47,515 nucleotides of DNA from Ruminiclostridium sp. (GCA_017941355.1 JAGAWN010000256.1:1-47515); one strand, 5' to 3'. Positions 33,821 through 42,573 are shown, counted from the first letter of the stretch. Program-made: numbers and translations. Notes: generated by a model from the letters alone, not told the origin.

Positions 33821-33975
33821 TTTTAAGTTTCCCCAAAAATTGAACGTAAAACTCGACTAAACGCCTTAAACACGCTATTTGTAAGCGCTGACAAATTGAA
33901 AATCCCATTTATTTTGAAAACCGCATGAATAAACGCTTTTAGAGCTGTCGCGGGAAATTTTGGGGAAACTTAAAA
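33821..33975. mobile_element. MITE-like element with 18-bp terminal inverted repeats
   Basis: The ends, TTTTAAGTTTCCCCAAAA at 33821-33838 and its exact reverse complement at 33958-33975, enclose 119 bases with no ORF. A 155-bp non-coding unit with perfect termini suggests a miniature inverted-repeat transposable element or a decayed IS. ATAA on both flanks may be a target duplication, but the flanks are AT-rich so this is weak. No transposase is nearby. Confidence 0.6.
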
Positions 33976-33983
33976 ATAATCTC

Positions 33984-34012
33984 TTTACATAACGGTCAAA
34001 ATGTGGTATAAT
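33984..34012 (+). promoter_or_regulatory. promoter for nfnAB
   Basis: TTTACA (33984-33989), 17 bases, then TATAAT (34007-34012). It lies immediately beside the MITE-like element's right end. Confidence 0.75.
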
Positions 34013-34053
34013 AATTTGATAAATTATCAGACTGCACAAAGAAGGGTAGTAGA

Positions 34054-34905
34054 ATGAACAGAATAATAAGCAAAAAGGAACTGAACCCGACGGTCACGCT
34101 TATGGTCATAGAAGCTCCGCTCATTGCAAAAAAAGCGGAACCGGGACAATTCATTATCATCCGTTCACACGAGGACGCAGAGAGAATACCGCTGACAGTT
34201 TCGGATTTCGACAGGGAAGCCGGGACCGTAACGATCATATTCCAGATAGTCGGTGCCGCAACAATGCGTCTCAACACGCTCAGAGAGGGAGAATTCGTTG
34301 AAAGCTTTGCGGGTCCTCTCGGTAAGGCAACACACACCGAGGGACTGAAAAAGGTCGCTGTCGTCGGCGGCGGAGTGGGCTGCGCTATCGCGTATCCCGT
34401 AGCCAAGAAGCTGTTTGAGCAGGGAGCGGAAGTCCATTCTATCGCGGGATTCCGCAGCAAGGATCTTGTTATCCTTGAGGACGAGTTCCGCGCGCACTCC
34501 GCAAAATTCTTCCCTATGAGCGACGACGGTTCGTGGGGAGAAAAGGGGCTTGTCACCGACGCGCTCAGAAAGCTTATTGAATCCGGAGAACAGTATGACG
34601 AAGTTATCACTATCGGTCCTCTGATAATGATGAAGTTCGTCTGTATGCTCACAAAGGAGTACGGCGTCAGGACTATAGCGAGCATGAATCCGATTATGAT
34701 AGACGGCACGGGAATGTGCGGGTGCTGCCGTCTGACAGTCGGAGGAAAAACTCGTTTCGCCTGTGTTGAGGGACCTGAGTTTGACGGACATGAGATAGAT
34801 TTTGACGAAGCTATGTCACGAAGCAGAATGTATGCGGATTTCGAGAAGCGCGAACGCGAGGAGACCTGCAATCTGCTGAAAGCTGCGGAAGGGGGCAATG
34901 CGTAA
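34054..34905 (+). CDS. nfnA: NADH-dependent ferredoxin:NADP+ oxidoreductase, small subunit (NfnA type)
   Basis: A 283-residue ferredoxin-reductase-like protein. An N-terminal FAD-binding beta barrel (RIPLTVSDFDREAGTVTIIFQ) is followed by an NAD-binding fold (KKVAVVGGGVGCAIAYPVA near residue 103). The C-terminal Cys cluster, GMCGCCRLTVGGKTRFACVEG near residue 225, binds a [2Fe-2S] centre. With the next gene it makes the electron-bifurcating Nfn complex, which couples NADPH, NADH and ferredoxin pools in anaerobes. The same family includes dihydroorotate dehydrogenase electron-transfer subunits, but the partner gene decides for NfnA. The SD is weak (GAAGGG), and the stop overlaps nfnB by one base. 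Confidence 0.9.
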   Translation: MNRIISKKELNPTVTLMVIEAPLIAKKAEPGQFIIIRSHEDAERIPLTVSDFDREAGTVTIIFQIVGAATMRLNTLREGEFVESFAGPLGKATHTEGLKKVAVVGGGVGCAIAYPVAKKLFEQGAEVHSIAGFRSKDLVILEDEFRAHSAKFFPMSDDGSWGEKGLVTDALRKLIESGEQYDEVITIGPLIMMKFVCMLTKEYGVRTIASMNPIMIDGTGMCGCCRLTVGGKTRFACVEGPEFDGHEIDFDEAMSRSRMYADFEKREREETCNLLKAAEGGNA

Positions 34906-36323
34906 TGGCTGCGAGAGAACCGAAAAAGCACGAAATGCCGACTCAGAAGCCGGAAGTACGCGCACACAACTTTAACGAGGTAGCCCTCGGTTATACCGCC
35001 GAAATAGCGGCATCCGAAGCTCAGCGATGTCTCGGCTGCAAAAACAAGCCGTGTATGCAGGGCTGCCCGGTGAACATAGATATACCGGAGTTCATTTCTC
35101 ACATAAAGCAGAACGACATCGAGGGAGCGTATGATGTGATAACGAAAAGCTCGTCGCTTCCTGCGGTATGCGGGCGCGTATGTCCGCAGGAAAGCCAGTG
35201 CGAGCATGAGTGTACCCTTGCCGTAAAGCTGAATATGGAACCTGTGGGAATAGGCAGACTGGAACGCTTTGTCGCCGACACTCACCGTCTGAACAAGACC
35301 GGTGAAACGGTCAGACCGGAACCAAACGGTCACAGAGTAGCGGTTGTAGGCTCCGGTCCCTCCGGACTTACCTGCGCGGGTGACCTTGCCAAGAAAGGAT
35401 ATGCCGTAACGGTGTATGAGGCGCTTCATACCGCGGGCGGTGTTCTGGTTTATGGTATCCCGGAGTTTCGTCTGCCCAAAAGCATTGTTGCGGACGAGGT
35501 AAACACGCTGAAAGAACTGGGCGTGGAGATAGTGACCGATGTTGTGATAGGGCGCACTCTTACCATAGACGAACTGTTTGAGCAGGGATTTGAAGCTGTG
35601 TTCATAGGTTCCGGCGCGGGACTTCCGAACTTTATGAATATCCCCGGAGAATCGCTTAACGGCGTGTATTCCGCAAATGAGTTCCTTACACGTTCAAACC
35701 TTATGAAAGCCTACAGTGACAGCTCCCGCACACCTATTATGAAAGGCGGGAACGTCGCAGTCGTCGGCGGAGGAAACGTGGCAATGGACGCGGCAAGAAC
35801 AGCGCTGCGTCTCGGAGCTGAAAAGGTGTACATCATATACCGCCGTTCTATGGAGGAAATGCCCGCGCGTAAAGAGGAAGTCGAACACGCGATGGAAGAG
35901 GGTATCGATTTCCGTATTCTCTGCAATCCTGCCGAGATACTCGGATACAGGAACCCCGACAATCCCCGTGACCCGAAGAACGGATTCGTCCGTGCGATAC
36001 GCTGTGTCAGAATGGAACTCGGTGAGCCTGACGAGCGGGGCAGACGTTCGCCGCATGAGATACCGGGATCGGAATTCGAGCTTGATACAGATACCGTTAT
36101 CATGGCTATAGGTACTTCTCCCAACCCGCTTATCAAATCAACCACAAAAGGACTTGAAGTCAACAGGCGCGGGGGGATCATAGTCAACGAGAACGGACTT
36201 ACCACCCGTGAGAACGTTTATGCGGGCGGCGATGCCGTAACAGGCGCAGCTACGGTCATATCCGCAATGGGAGCCGGAAAGACTGCCGCAAAAGCTATCG
36301 ACGAAGCACTCGGTTCAAAATGA
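34905..36323 (+). CDS. nfnB: ferredoxin:NADP+ oxidoreductase, large subunit (NfnB / GltD-like)
   Basis: A 472-residue flavoprotein of the glutamate-synthase small-subunit family. The N-terminal Fe-S domain has CLGCKNKPCMQGCPVNIDIPEF near residue 43 and VCGRVCPQESQCEHECTLA near residue 88. The FAD site is VAVVGSGPSGLTCAGDLA near 145, and the NADPH site VAVVGGGNVAMDAARTA near 284. In Nfn it holds the bifurcating FAD and two [4Fe-4S] clusters. It could otherwise be read as a GltA homologue, but fusion-free tandem with nfnA is the Nfn arrangement. It ends at a strong terminator. Confidence 0.92.
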   Translation: MAAREPKKHEMPTQKPEVRAHNFNEVALGYTAEIAASEAQRCLGCKNKPCMQGCPVNIDIPEFISHIKQNDIEGAYDVITKSSSLPAVCGRVCPQESQCEHECTLAVKLNMEPVGIGRLERFVADTHRLNKTGETVRPEPNGHRVAVVGSGPSGLTCAGDLAKKGYAVTVYEALHTAGGVLVYGIPEFRLPKSIVADEVNTLKELGVEIVTDVVIGRTLTIDELFEQGFEAVFIGSGAGLPNFMNIPGESLNGVYSANEFLTRSNLMKAYSDSSRTPIMKGGNVAVVGGGNVAMDAARTALRLGAEKVYIIYRRSMEEMPARKEEVEHAMEEGIDFRILCNPAEILGYRNPDNPRDPKNGFVRAIRCVRMELGEPDERGRRSPHEIPGSEFELDTDTVIMAIGTSPNPLIKSTTKGLEVNRRGGIIVNENGLTTRENVYAGGDAVTGAATVISAMGAGKTAAKAIDEALGSK

Positions 36324-36330
36324 ACATTAT

Positions 36331-36368
36331 GGCAGCGAGACTGTAAAACACAGCCGCGCTGCCTTTTT
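36331..36368 (+). terminator. terminator after nfnB
   Basis: GGCAGCG (36331-36337) pairs with CGCTGCC (36357-36363), with an inner CTGT/ACAG helix, followed by TTTTT. Confidence 0.85.
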
Positions 36369-36382
36369 GTATGAAAAAAAGC

Positions 36383-36411
36383 TTGCATTTCCGGCAGAAA
36401 TATGATATAAT
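36383..36411 (+). promoter_or_regulatory. promoter for the membrane-protein unit at 36.4 kb
   Basis: TTGCAT (36383-36388), 17 bases, then TATAAT (36406-36411). Confidence 0.75.
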
Positions 36412-36442
36412 AAAACGAAATATGTTTTCTGAACGAGGTGAG

Positions 36443-37504
36443 ATGGTGTCAGAGTTAAAAGATGCACTGTACGACAATACCGAAACCGGAACAGAAGCGG
36501 ATAATGCAGCCGAAACCGAAAACGGAGATGAAACGGAATCGTCTTTCCGATCCTCCGCAGACAGTGAGGCAAGCGGACATGATATGCTCTCTGACGCATT
36601 TGAACCTGTCATCACGGATATTTCCGACGATGACGACGAACCTGCTCCGTCACCGGAGGAAATGATCCGTGACAGTATGAGTGCAGTCCGGCGTATGAAG
36701 CTGGAAATAGAAGCGGAAAACGCAAACCTGGATCAGCGGTTCGCGGGCAGAAACAATGTGCAGGGTGCGCAGGCTGTGCAAAGACGCCGTCCCACCTATG
36801 TTATCGGAGTCCTTTCATGTGCAGCTTCGCTGGTTTTCATGGGAGTTGCGCTTCTGATATCGGTCATGACTTCTCCCGTGGGTGCTTACGCGGCAATAAG
36901 ACTTTCTCCGCTGATGCTTGTATTCCTGGGTGCCGAGATCATTTACGCCGTTATCAGAAAACACTCGCTCCGTATCAGAATAGATATAAGAAGCATAGTT
37001 ATCATCGTCTGCCTCATGGTGATATCCGCGATTCTTTCAACGGTCTCGGTAGTTGCTTCTTCCGGAAATGGAGAGCGCCTTTACGCTGAACAGCGTATCC
37101 AGAATATGCTTGCAAGCGAACTGCATGACACTATTGCCAAGGACTACATACGCAGCGTTGATATCGAAACGCAGCTTTTCGGCGAATACGCGGATATGTA
37201 TAACACTCCCGCCGATCTTACCGACGGAGACATTATAAACCTTACCATAAACTTCTCCGATGCACAGATGACTATACGCGAGTTTGCCAAGGACTGCAAA
37301 GATGTTATCGACGATATACACAAGCTTCCTTACAATTTCGGAACCATCAGCTTCGTGGCGGACGACAGGGTAAATCACTATGTTCTGAACGTGGACTGGC
37401 ATTACCAGTCGGATTTCAGCGCGGATAAGCTTGCGGGGCTGGTTAATTATTTCGGCGACGGCATTTCGGATATGGATATTCCGGATTCCGTTGACGATGA
37501 ATAG
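36443..37504 (+). CDS. hypothetical membrane protein with acidic N-terminal region
   Basis: A ~353-residue protein with three parts. Residues 1-100 are highly acidic and low-complexity. Three hydrophobic helices follow (near YVIGVLSCAASLVFMGVALL, LSPLMLVFLGAEIIYAVI and IRSIVIIVCLMVISAIL). The last ~150 residues are a soluble domain ending in an acidic tail. The family is not recognised. The ATG at 36443 (or GTG at 36446) is preferred for its GAGGTGAG; the upstream ATG at 36422 falls next to the predicted transcript start. The promoter starts a unit that may include the three following genes. Confidence 0.75.
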   Translation: MVSELKDALYDNTETGTEADNAAETENGDETESSFRSSADSEASGHDMLSDAFEPVITDISDDDDEPAPSPEEMIRDSMSAVRRMKLEIEAENANLDQRFAGRNNVQGAQAVQRRRPTYVIGVLSCAASLVFMGVALLISVMTSPVGAYAAIRLSPLMLVFLGAEIIYAVIRKHSLRIRIDIRSIVIIVCLMVISAILSTVSVVASSGNGERLYAEQRIQNMLASELHDTIAKDYIRSVDIETQLFGEYADMYNTPADLTDGDIINLTINFSDAQMTIREFAKDCKDVIDDIHKLPYNFGTISFVADDRVNHYVLNVDWHYQSDFSADKLAGLVNYFGDGISDMDIPDSVDDE

Positions 37505-37562
37505 AACAAAAGAAAGTAAAATTCGGGACACAGTCCCGGGAGATATTTTGGAGGTCATAACT

Positions 37563-38540
37563 ATGAAGCTTAGAAGGATTTGCGGAGTTCTGCTTGCGGC
37601 GTGCCTGTCGGCTGGCAGTTTTACGGCGTTTTCGGCAGTACCGGTCTCTGCGGCAGGTTCCCTGAAATATATGCTGTATTACACCGATGATTATACCGCG
37701 GTAAAAGCGGAACCTGTGAATGCCGGCGATAAGATATACTACACGATCGACGGCTCCGAGCCGGACACAAACTCGGCTGTGTATTCAAAGAAGCTGGGAT
37801 TTCTTGAAGCGACAACATTAAAGCTTGCTGAATACGACGCTGCCGGCAATGTTGTGGGGAAGATTAAAACAGTCGAGATACAAAGGATCCTCCCAAAACC
37901 CAAGTTCCTTTCTACCGATAAGTTTGACGGTACCGTCGAGGTGCAGATCACAGATGCCAAAGAGGGTGCAAAGATACACTACACTATCGACGGCAGCGAT
38001 CCCACAGAAAACTCTCCGGTTCTCGAAGGACACAATCTGCTGGTCAAGGGTGACAGTGTTATCAAGGCTATAGCTGTTATGGACGGCTGGAAAACAAGCG
38101 ATATTGCAAAAACAGAGCCTCTCAGCATTGTTACCGAATCGTCTTATGAAGACTATCTTCTTAAATGTCTTGAACTTACAAACGCCGAGAGAGCAAAGAA
38201 CGGACTGCCCGCTCTTAAAATGAATCAGAAACTCTGCGATGCTTCTCTCCTGCGCGCAAAGGAACTTTCCACAAACTATGACAACGGACATACCCGTCCC
38301 AACGGGAAACGCTGGGTGACCACGCTTGACGAATACGGATATGTTTACAGATACGCTTCCGAGAACTACGGAAAGCTTGACAGAACCGGCGTTAATCCGG
38401 AGATGATAATAGAGTTATGGATGAACTCGGAAAATCACCGTGCAGCTATTCTGAACGAGCTTGGTTCGGATATCGGTATGGGCTTCTATCAGGTTGACGG
38501 ATACTGCTACTGGATCCAGATATTCGGTGAACTAATGTAA
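37563..38540 (+). CDS. secreted CAP-domain protein with chitobiase-type repeats
   Basis: A 325-residue secreted protein. A signal peptide (to about residue 30, ending VSAAG) is followed by two CHB_HEX_C-type beta-sandwich repeats; the repeated YYTIDGSEPDTNSAVY and HYTIDGSDPTENSPVL, about 80 residues apart, mark them. A C-terminal CAP (SCP/PR-1-like) domain starts near LKCLELTNAERAKNGLPAL and has NGHTRPNGKRW, SENYGK and NSENHRAAIL, the usual CAP signatures. CAP proteins in bacteria are secreted with unclear function, sometimes spore- or wall-associated. SD GGAGG precedes the ATG. It is 58 bases after the upstream membrane protein gene. Confidence 0.88.
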   Translation: MKLRRICGVLLAACLSAGSFTAFSAVPVSAAGSLKYMLYYTDDYTAVKAEPVNAGDKIYYTIDGSEPDTNSAVYSKKLGFLEATTLKLAEYDAAGNVVGKIKTVEIQRILPKPKFLSTDKFDGTVEVQITDAKEGAKIHYTIDGSDPTENSPVLEGHNLLVKGDSVIKAIAVMDGWKTSDIAKTEPLSIVTESSYEDYLLKCLELTNAERAKNGLPALKMNQKLCDASLLRAKELSTNYDNGHTRPNGKRWVTTLDEYGYVYRYASENYGKLDRTGVNPEMIIELWMNSENHRAAILNELGSDIGMGFYQVDGYCYWIQIFGELM

Positions 38541-38582
38541 GAAAACAAAGCTTAGATCAATTCAAAGGAAGGTTTTGATAAA

Positions 38583-39452
38583 ATGGCATTTGAAGCATTG
38601 TCCGGACTTATGCTTCCGGTAAGTCAGAACGACCGCACTTTTGTTATAGGCGATTATTTTGCGGTATTCGACGATGATACGGATATTCCCGAAGTGTATG
38701 AGTGGAAGTCCGTGATAGGATACGCCGAGACTTCAGATTCCTTTGAGGTGGATTTTGAGCGCGAAAAATACATGATACCCAAAAACGCGTTCATTGACAA
38801 TATGCAGATCATACATTTCCGTACAATTGTTGAGGGTATGCTGTCTGGAGTCAAGGGAGTACAGATAAGGATCAGGGACAGGATAATCCCGCCGAAGTTC
38901 AATTACTCAAACGCCGATCTTTCAACAAGCGTATTTACCGCAACAGGTATCTATGCTGAAAAAGAGATCAATACCGGAAGTGTTTCGCACATCTACAGCA
39001 AGCTGAAATTCCCAATCTGGCTGATCGCGGCGCTTACGGCAGTCGGTTCATTCCTTGCTATGTGGGGGATAGGGCGCGATCTCGACAAGAACTACATATT
39101 CTATCTTGTGATCGCGTTTTTTATCGGTCTCGGCACAGGCATAGTCATTTATCTTATCATGTGTATCTTTGCCAGATACAGATATTCCGGATTCCTCAAG
39201 CGCGACGTATCAACCGTTGAGAACATAGTTTTCATAGTTGCGCCGGACGGTTTCGGTGCTATCGAGCAGTGCATCTACTGCGGAAAAGAGCTGATACCGT
39301 GGTCTTTCGCCAAGTATTACTACGAAACCAAACATTCGATATCCATAGTATGCCGGGACAAATCGGTGTGCTGTATTCCTAAACATCTTTTCCAGAAGAA
39401 CGAACAGAATGACCTTGCGGAATACATAGCTGCGCGTGTTGCTCAGGACTGA
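38583..39452 (+). CDS. membrane protein with YcxB-like domains (putative)
   Basis: A 289-residue protein with two central TM helices (PIWLIAALTAVGSFLAMWGI and YLVIAFFIGLGTGIVIYLIM). Both soluble halves carry a similar pattern: YEWKSVIGYAETSDSF ... YMIPKNAF in the N-terminal half and IPWSFAKYYYETKHSI ... CCIPKHLF at the C-terminus. That pattern recalls the YcxB-like fold, and suggests an internal duplication around the membrane segment. YcxB proteins have no defined function. SD is AAGGAAGG. It sits between the CAP-protein gene and a large unknown with short gaps, so is probably co-transcribed. Confidence 0.7.
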   Translation: MAFEALSGLMLPVSQNDRTFVIGDYFAVFDDDTDIPEVYEWKSVIGYAETSDSFEVDFEREKYMIPKNAFIDNMQIIHFRTIVEGMLSGVKGVQIRIRDRIIPPKFNYSNADLSTSVFTATGIYAEKEINTGSVSHIYSKLKFPIWLIAALTAVGSFLAMWGIGRDLDKNYIFYLVIAFFIGLGTGIVIYLIMCIFARYRYSGFLKRDVSTVENIVFIVAPDGFGAIEQCIYCGKELIPWSFAKYYYETKHSISIVCRDKSVCCIPKHLFQKNEQNDLAEYIAARVAQD

Positions 39453-39472
39453 CCGCGAAAGGAACGGAAAGT

Positions 39473-41002
39473 ATGAAAACCAATGTTTCAATTGAATCAC
39501 TGAAAGGCTCTGCAGGTGAATTCATTCTTGCCAGCGTCACTTCAAGCGACAGCATCATCGGCATCTGTGACACCTCGGTAAAGAGCGGAGTCTGCCGCAA
39601 AACGATGTACGCGGGTTCGGAGAGCCTGGTAAACATACAGTACCGTGAGAATAACCTTGAATCCAATCGTGTTATCTGGCAGACTTCTTCTATAGATAAA
39701 GCCCGCGGAATACTGGGAACAAAACTTGTCAAATCCTGCGAGAACTATTTCAGCGGTGCGGCTCCGCTCACAAAAGCGATACTTCCGGTGCTGGAGCTGC
39801 TATCCGACGGACTTTATGTTATTCATGTCGGAAAGGTCTATCCAACGGACGGGGCAGGGAACTTTTTCTGGGATTCCTATACTGTAAAGCATGAGATAAT
39901 GGGTTCGGCTCCTTACAATCCTTTGATCGGTGCAGGGAAGTGTTTTTCGCCTCCTTTTTTGGTACCTACGCAGTCTTTTTCAGGCTATACGGAGGTCGCT
40001 GTCGGAGCGGCTGCCGAAAAACTTGTTTCCGGCAAGAAGCTCGGAGGGATAGCTCTGCATCTTACGGGAATGTTTTCGGCACTGCTCGAAGGACATATCA
40101 ACGCTGCCGCCTGCATTGCAAACAACTATGATTTCAACTGCATTATAATAGAGCCTCTGAACAAGGTCATATACGGTGAACCGGGCGGTGTTGATGAGAA
40201 CAAGATAGTTGCGCTGTCTTGTCCTTTCGTAAAGATCTCCTTTTCAGACATCTCACGCAAGATGCTGGAAAACTTCTTTATAAACAGAAGTGTTACCATT
40301 CCGAGAGACTATGATGAGATCAAGTGGAAAGCGGATAAGATGCTGAGCAACGGCGTTCTCTCAAGGAAAGTATCTTCTATGATCGACAGAAATGTTGAGG
40401 GATATCCAGACGCTGAAATGATGGCATCAGCTTTTGCGATCAACGATCTCAGCGATAACGATCTGAACACGCTGCTGAGCGGTTCCACTACCGATGATGA
40501 GGGCAATGTTGTTATCTCGCAGAATTATTACGAGAGCATCACTTACGCTGTAAACTATCTTCAGCTGAAAGACAAACGGCGCTTTATCGAATTTGCGGGC
40601 GCTATACTGAAAAACCCGGATCTTTCCGCGGCTTACGGATATGTTGCCAACAGACTTAAATACATTATGGACGCGAAAGTAAACGAGATATTCAAGTTTA
40701 TCTCCGAATCGGAGGATCAGAACTATAACAGTCTGAAAAGCATAGCGGAAAAGTATTCACAGTTGTACAGTGATTATACAGAGGGAACTGTCAAACGTTT
40801 CCTGAACACAAACGTGATCGCAGGTCAGCCGCAGACTTCTCAGCAGTCGTCACTTGCCGGTCTCGGCGGACTCACCGGCGGTCGTTCGGCTGCCGACGCG
40901 CTGATAGATTTTGCCGCGGAAAGACGCGGAGCGCAGGTTCAGTCGAGAGGCGGAGACCCGTCGCTGTCATCGCTTGAACTATCGAAACAAGTTAACAAAT
41001 AA
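39473..41002 (+). CDS. hypothetical protein, 509 residues
   Basis: A 509-residue protein with no signal peptide or clear TM helix, so probably cytoplasmic. I do not recognise the family. The N-terminal two thirds are mixed alpha/beta; a helical region follows (about 330-450), and the last 60 residues are a Gln/Ser/Gly-rich low-complexity tail. SD AAAGGAACGG precedes the ATG, 20 bases after the YcxB-like gene. It is the last gene before a strong terminator, so is likely expressed with the membrane proteins upstream. Confidence 0.75.
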   Translation: MKTNVSIESLKGSAGEFILASVTSSDSIIGICDTSVKSGVCRKTMYAGSESLVNIQYRENNLESNRVIWQTSSIDKARGILGTKLVKSCENYFSGAAPLTKAILPVLELLSDGLYVIHVGKVYPTDGAGNFFWDSYTVKHEIMGSAPYNPLIGAGKCFSPPFLVPTQSFSGYTEVAVGAAAEKLVSGKKLGGIALHLTGMFSALLEGHINAAACIANNYDFNCIIIEPLNKVIYGEPGGVDENKIVALSCPFVKISFSDISRKMLENFFINRSVTIPRDYDEIKWKADKMLSNGVLSRKVSSMIDRNVEGYPDAEMMASAFAINDLSDNDLNTLLSGSTTDDEGNVVISQNYYESITYAVNYLQLKDKRRFIEFAGAILKNPDLSAAYGYVANRLKYIMDAKVNEIFKFISESEDQNYNSLKSIAEKYSQLYSDYTEGTVKRFLNTNVIAGQPQTSQQSSLAGLGGLTGGRSAADALIDFAAERRGAQVQSRGGDPSLSSLELSKQVNK

Positions 41003-41005
41003 AAA

Positions 41006-41045
41006 ACGAACTGCCCGGAAATCGCTTCCGGACAGTTCGTTTATT
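41006..41045. terminator. bidirectional terminator between the unknown gene and the sirtuin gene
   Basis: ACGAACTG...CCGGAA (41006-41020) pairs with TTCCGG...CAGTTCGT (41026-41040), with A-run before and T-run after. Confidence 0.88.
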
Positions 41046-41784
41046 TTGTCAGCTTACTCAATCCGTGAACAACATTTACAACATCATCATATATTGCAAG
41101 ATCTGCGTTGCTGTCATACGGAGTTGAACTCTTGTTGATAAGAACGAGGTTTTTTCCGCGGAAATATCTGACGTAAGATGCCGCGGGATAAACGATCAGC
41201 GATGTGCCAATGATTATAAGAGTCTCAGCCTCTGATATGCGTTCTATAGCTTTCAGTGTCGATGTTTCATCAAGCGGCTCCTCATACAGCACTACATCGG
41301 GCTTTACGATACCGCCGCATTTGCATCTCGGTACACCGGTGCAGTTTTTCACAAATTCCATATCGTAAAAAGCTCTGCAATTCATACAGTAATTACGGTG
41401 AACGCTTCCGTGCAGCTCGATCACTTCGGAGCTTCCGGCAGCCTGATGAAGCCCGTCTATGTTTTGTGTTACGACGCTTACCTTTTTTCCTTGCTTTTCA
41501 AGTTCCGCAAAATAAATGTGAGCATCGTTCGGTTTTGCGTCCGGGTACAGCATCTTATCTCTGTAGAACTCATAGAAAAGTTCTGTCTCACGGACAAAAA
41601 CGCTGTGGGAGATTATCTGCTCAGGCGTGTAAGTACTGTTGGTTTTTTCGTTATAGATACCGTTAGCTGATCTGAAATCCGGTATTCCTGACGGAACGCT
41701 TATCCCGGCACCGGTGAATACGCATATACGTTCGGTGCTTTGAATCATTTCCAAAAGCTGTGAGATTTTTTCGTTATCGTTCAT
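41041..41784 (-). CDS. cobB: NAD-dependent protein deacylase, Sir2 family
   Basis: A 247-residue sirtuin. VFTGAGISVPSGIPDFRS near residue 22 binds NAD, TQNIDGLHQAAG near 105 and catalytic His in IELHGSVH near 123 are intact. The zinc site is CMNC near residue 131 and CKCGG near 152, and GTSLIVYPA closes the nicotinamide pocket. It removes acyl groups from protein lysines in the cytosol. SD GGAGG lies 5 bases before the ATG. No clear promoter lies directly upstream; 50 bases upstream is the terminator of a ~615-nt structured RNA read in the same direction, so sirtuin transcripts may arise by read-through. Confidence 0.94.
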   Translation of the reverse strand: MNDNEKISQLLEMIQSTERICVFTGAGISVPSGIPDFRSANGIYNEKTNSTYTPEQIISHSVFVRETELFYEFYRDKMLYPDAKPNDAHIYFAELEKQGKKVSVVTQNIDGLHQAAGSSEVIELHGSVHRNYCMNCRAFYDMEFVKNCTGVPRCKCGGIVKPDVVLYEEPLDETSTLKAIERISEAETLIIIGTSLIVYPAASYVRYFRGKNLVLINKSSTPYDSNADLAIYDDVVNVVHGLSKLTK

Positions 41785-41824
41785 TGTTTACCTCCGTCGG
41801 CGGGGAAGTGGAACTTCCTTTTTC

Positions 41825-42440
41825 AAACAAAATGGACTGCATTTCTGGTGCAGTCCACTGTTTTTATTCAATTTTAGTTTAGAGTACAGATTAATTTTCC
41901 ATTGGAGTAATTACCTTTCATTTTTATTTGAAATGCGCGGTAATCTTCATTTTAACCACATCCGCTCCAATTAATATTAATTTATATCAAGCCATTCGGC
42001 GTTAAGTCAACTGCAACAGTTGTAAGTCTATACAGTTGAAAGAAGGGGATTCCGATACCCTTTGGACACCGAAGAAAGATCATCAGCATAAGTGCTTCTC
42101 TGTGACTCACATTTCGCAATTAACATTCTTATGACCGTCTCATAACCGGCTGCGAAAGAAACGTCTTCGTTTAACCTACGATCAACGGCAAGTCCTGTCC
42201 GGATACCGAAATATTAAATTGTGTGATCTCTGCGTCCATGGGACTCGCATCCTTTCCGGTTAAATTTACATTGAACATATACGGTCGTCAATGCATTTCA
42301 GTGATGCTCAAAGCTTACTGTATAGAACTAATTGCAGGCAAGTACGGATCAAGCTTTCGACTGAGAACCCTGGGAAAGATAACCACCGTCTTTTGACGAT
42401 CCTGTTAGCTTTACTGCTTTTTTATTGCTTTATCTTTCCT
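41825..42440 (-). ncRNA. large structured non-coding RNA, ROOL-sized
   Basis: A ~615-nt stretch on the minus strand with no sustained ORF, bounded by a promoter (TTGACT-17-TATATT at 42448-42476) and a terminator hairpin at 41833-41857. Its predicted folding is rich. The 5' end GGAAAGATAA pairs with TTATCTTTCC about 60 bases on, enclosing a CGTC-AAAA-GACG hairpin. TTTCGCA pairs with TGCGAAA around an inner TTATGA/TCATAA helix, CATTGA with TCAATG, CAACTG with CAGTTG, and near the 3' end ATTGGAG with CTCCAAT enclosing GATTACC/GGTAATT. Size, ornate structure and host type fit ROOL-class RNAs (average ~580 nt), but I cannot align it to that family, so the class is inferred. Confidence 0.6.
41833..41857 (-). 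terminator. terminator of the large RNA
   Basis: On the minus strand TGGACTGCA and TGCAGTCCA form a 9-bp stem with a 7-base loop, followed by TTTTGTTT. Confidence 0.85.
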
Positions 42441-42447
42441 TGAATAT

Positions 42448-42476
42448 AATATAACACATTTTGGAAGAAAAGTCAA
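42448..42476 (-). promoter_or_regulatory. promoter for the large RNA
   Basis: On the minus strand TTGACT (42471-42476), 17 bases, then TATATT (42448-42453). The predicted start is near 42440, which places the first helix right at the 5' end. Confidence 0.75.
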
Positions 42477-42573
42477 TACCTTTTTCTTAGTCATTTTGTA
42501 TAATATTTTCAACCACAATATGTTGATATTATCAGAAATGTGAATTTGCACCGTAATTTTCCATAAATTTATA

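Noticed and set aside
33996-35429. A 477-codon open frame on the minus strand
   Set aside because: It is the antisense shadow of nfnA and the start of nfnB, whose Fe-S and nucleotide-binding motifs are unmistakable; the minus frame is Ser/Arg-rich with no SD or recognisable domain.
42040-42075. GGGGATTCCGA suggesting a tmRNA 5' end
   Set aside because: No tag reading frame, no tRNA-like end with CCA nearby, and the surrounding promoter and terminator place the RNA on the other strand.
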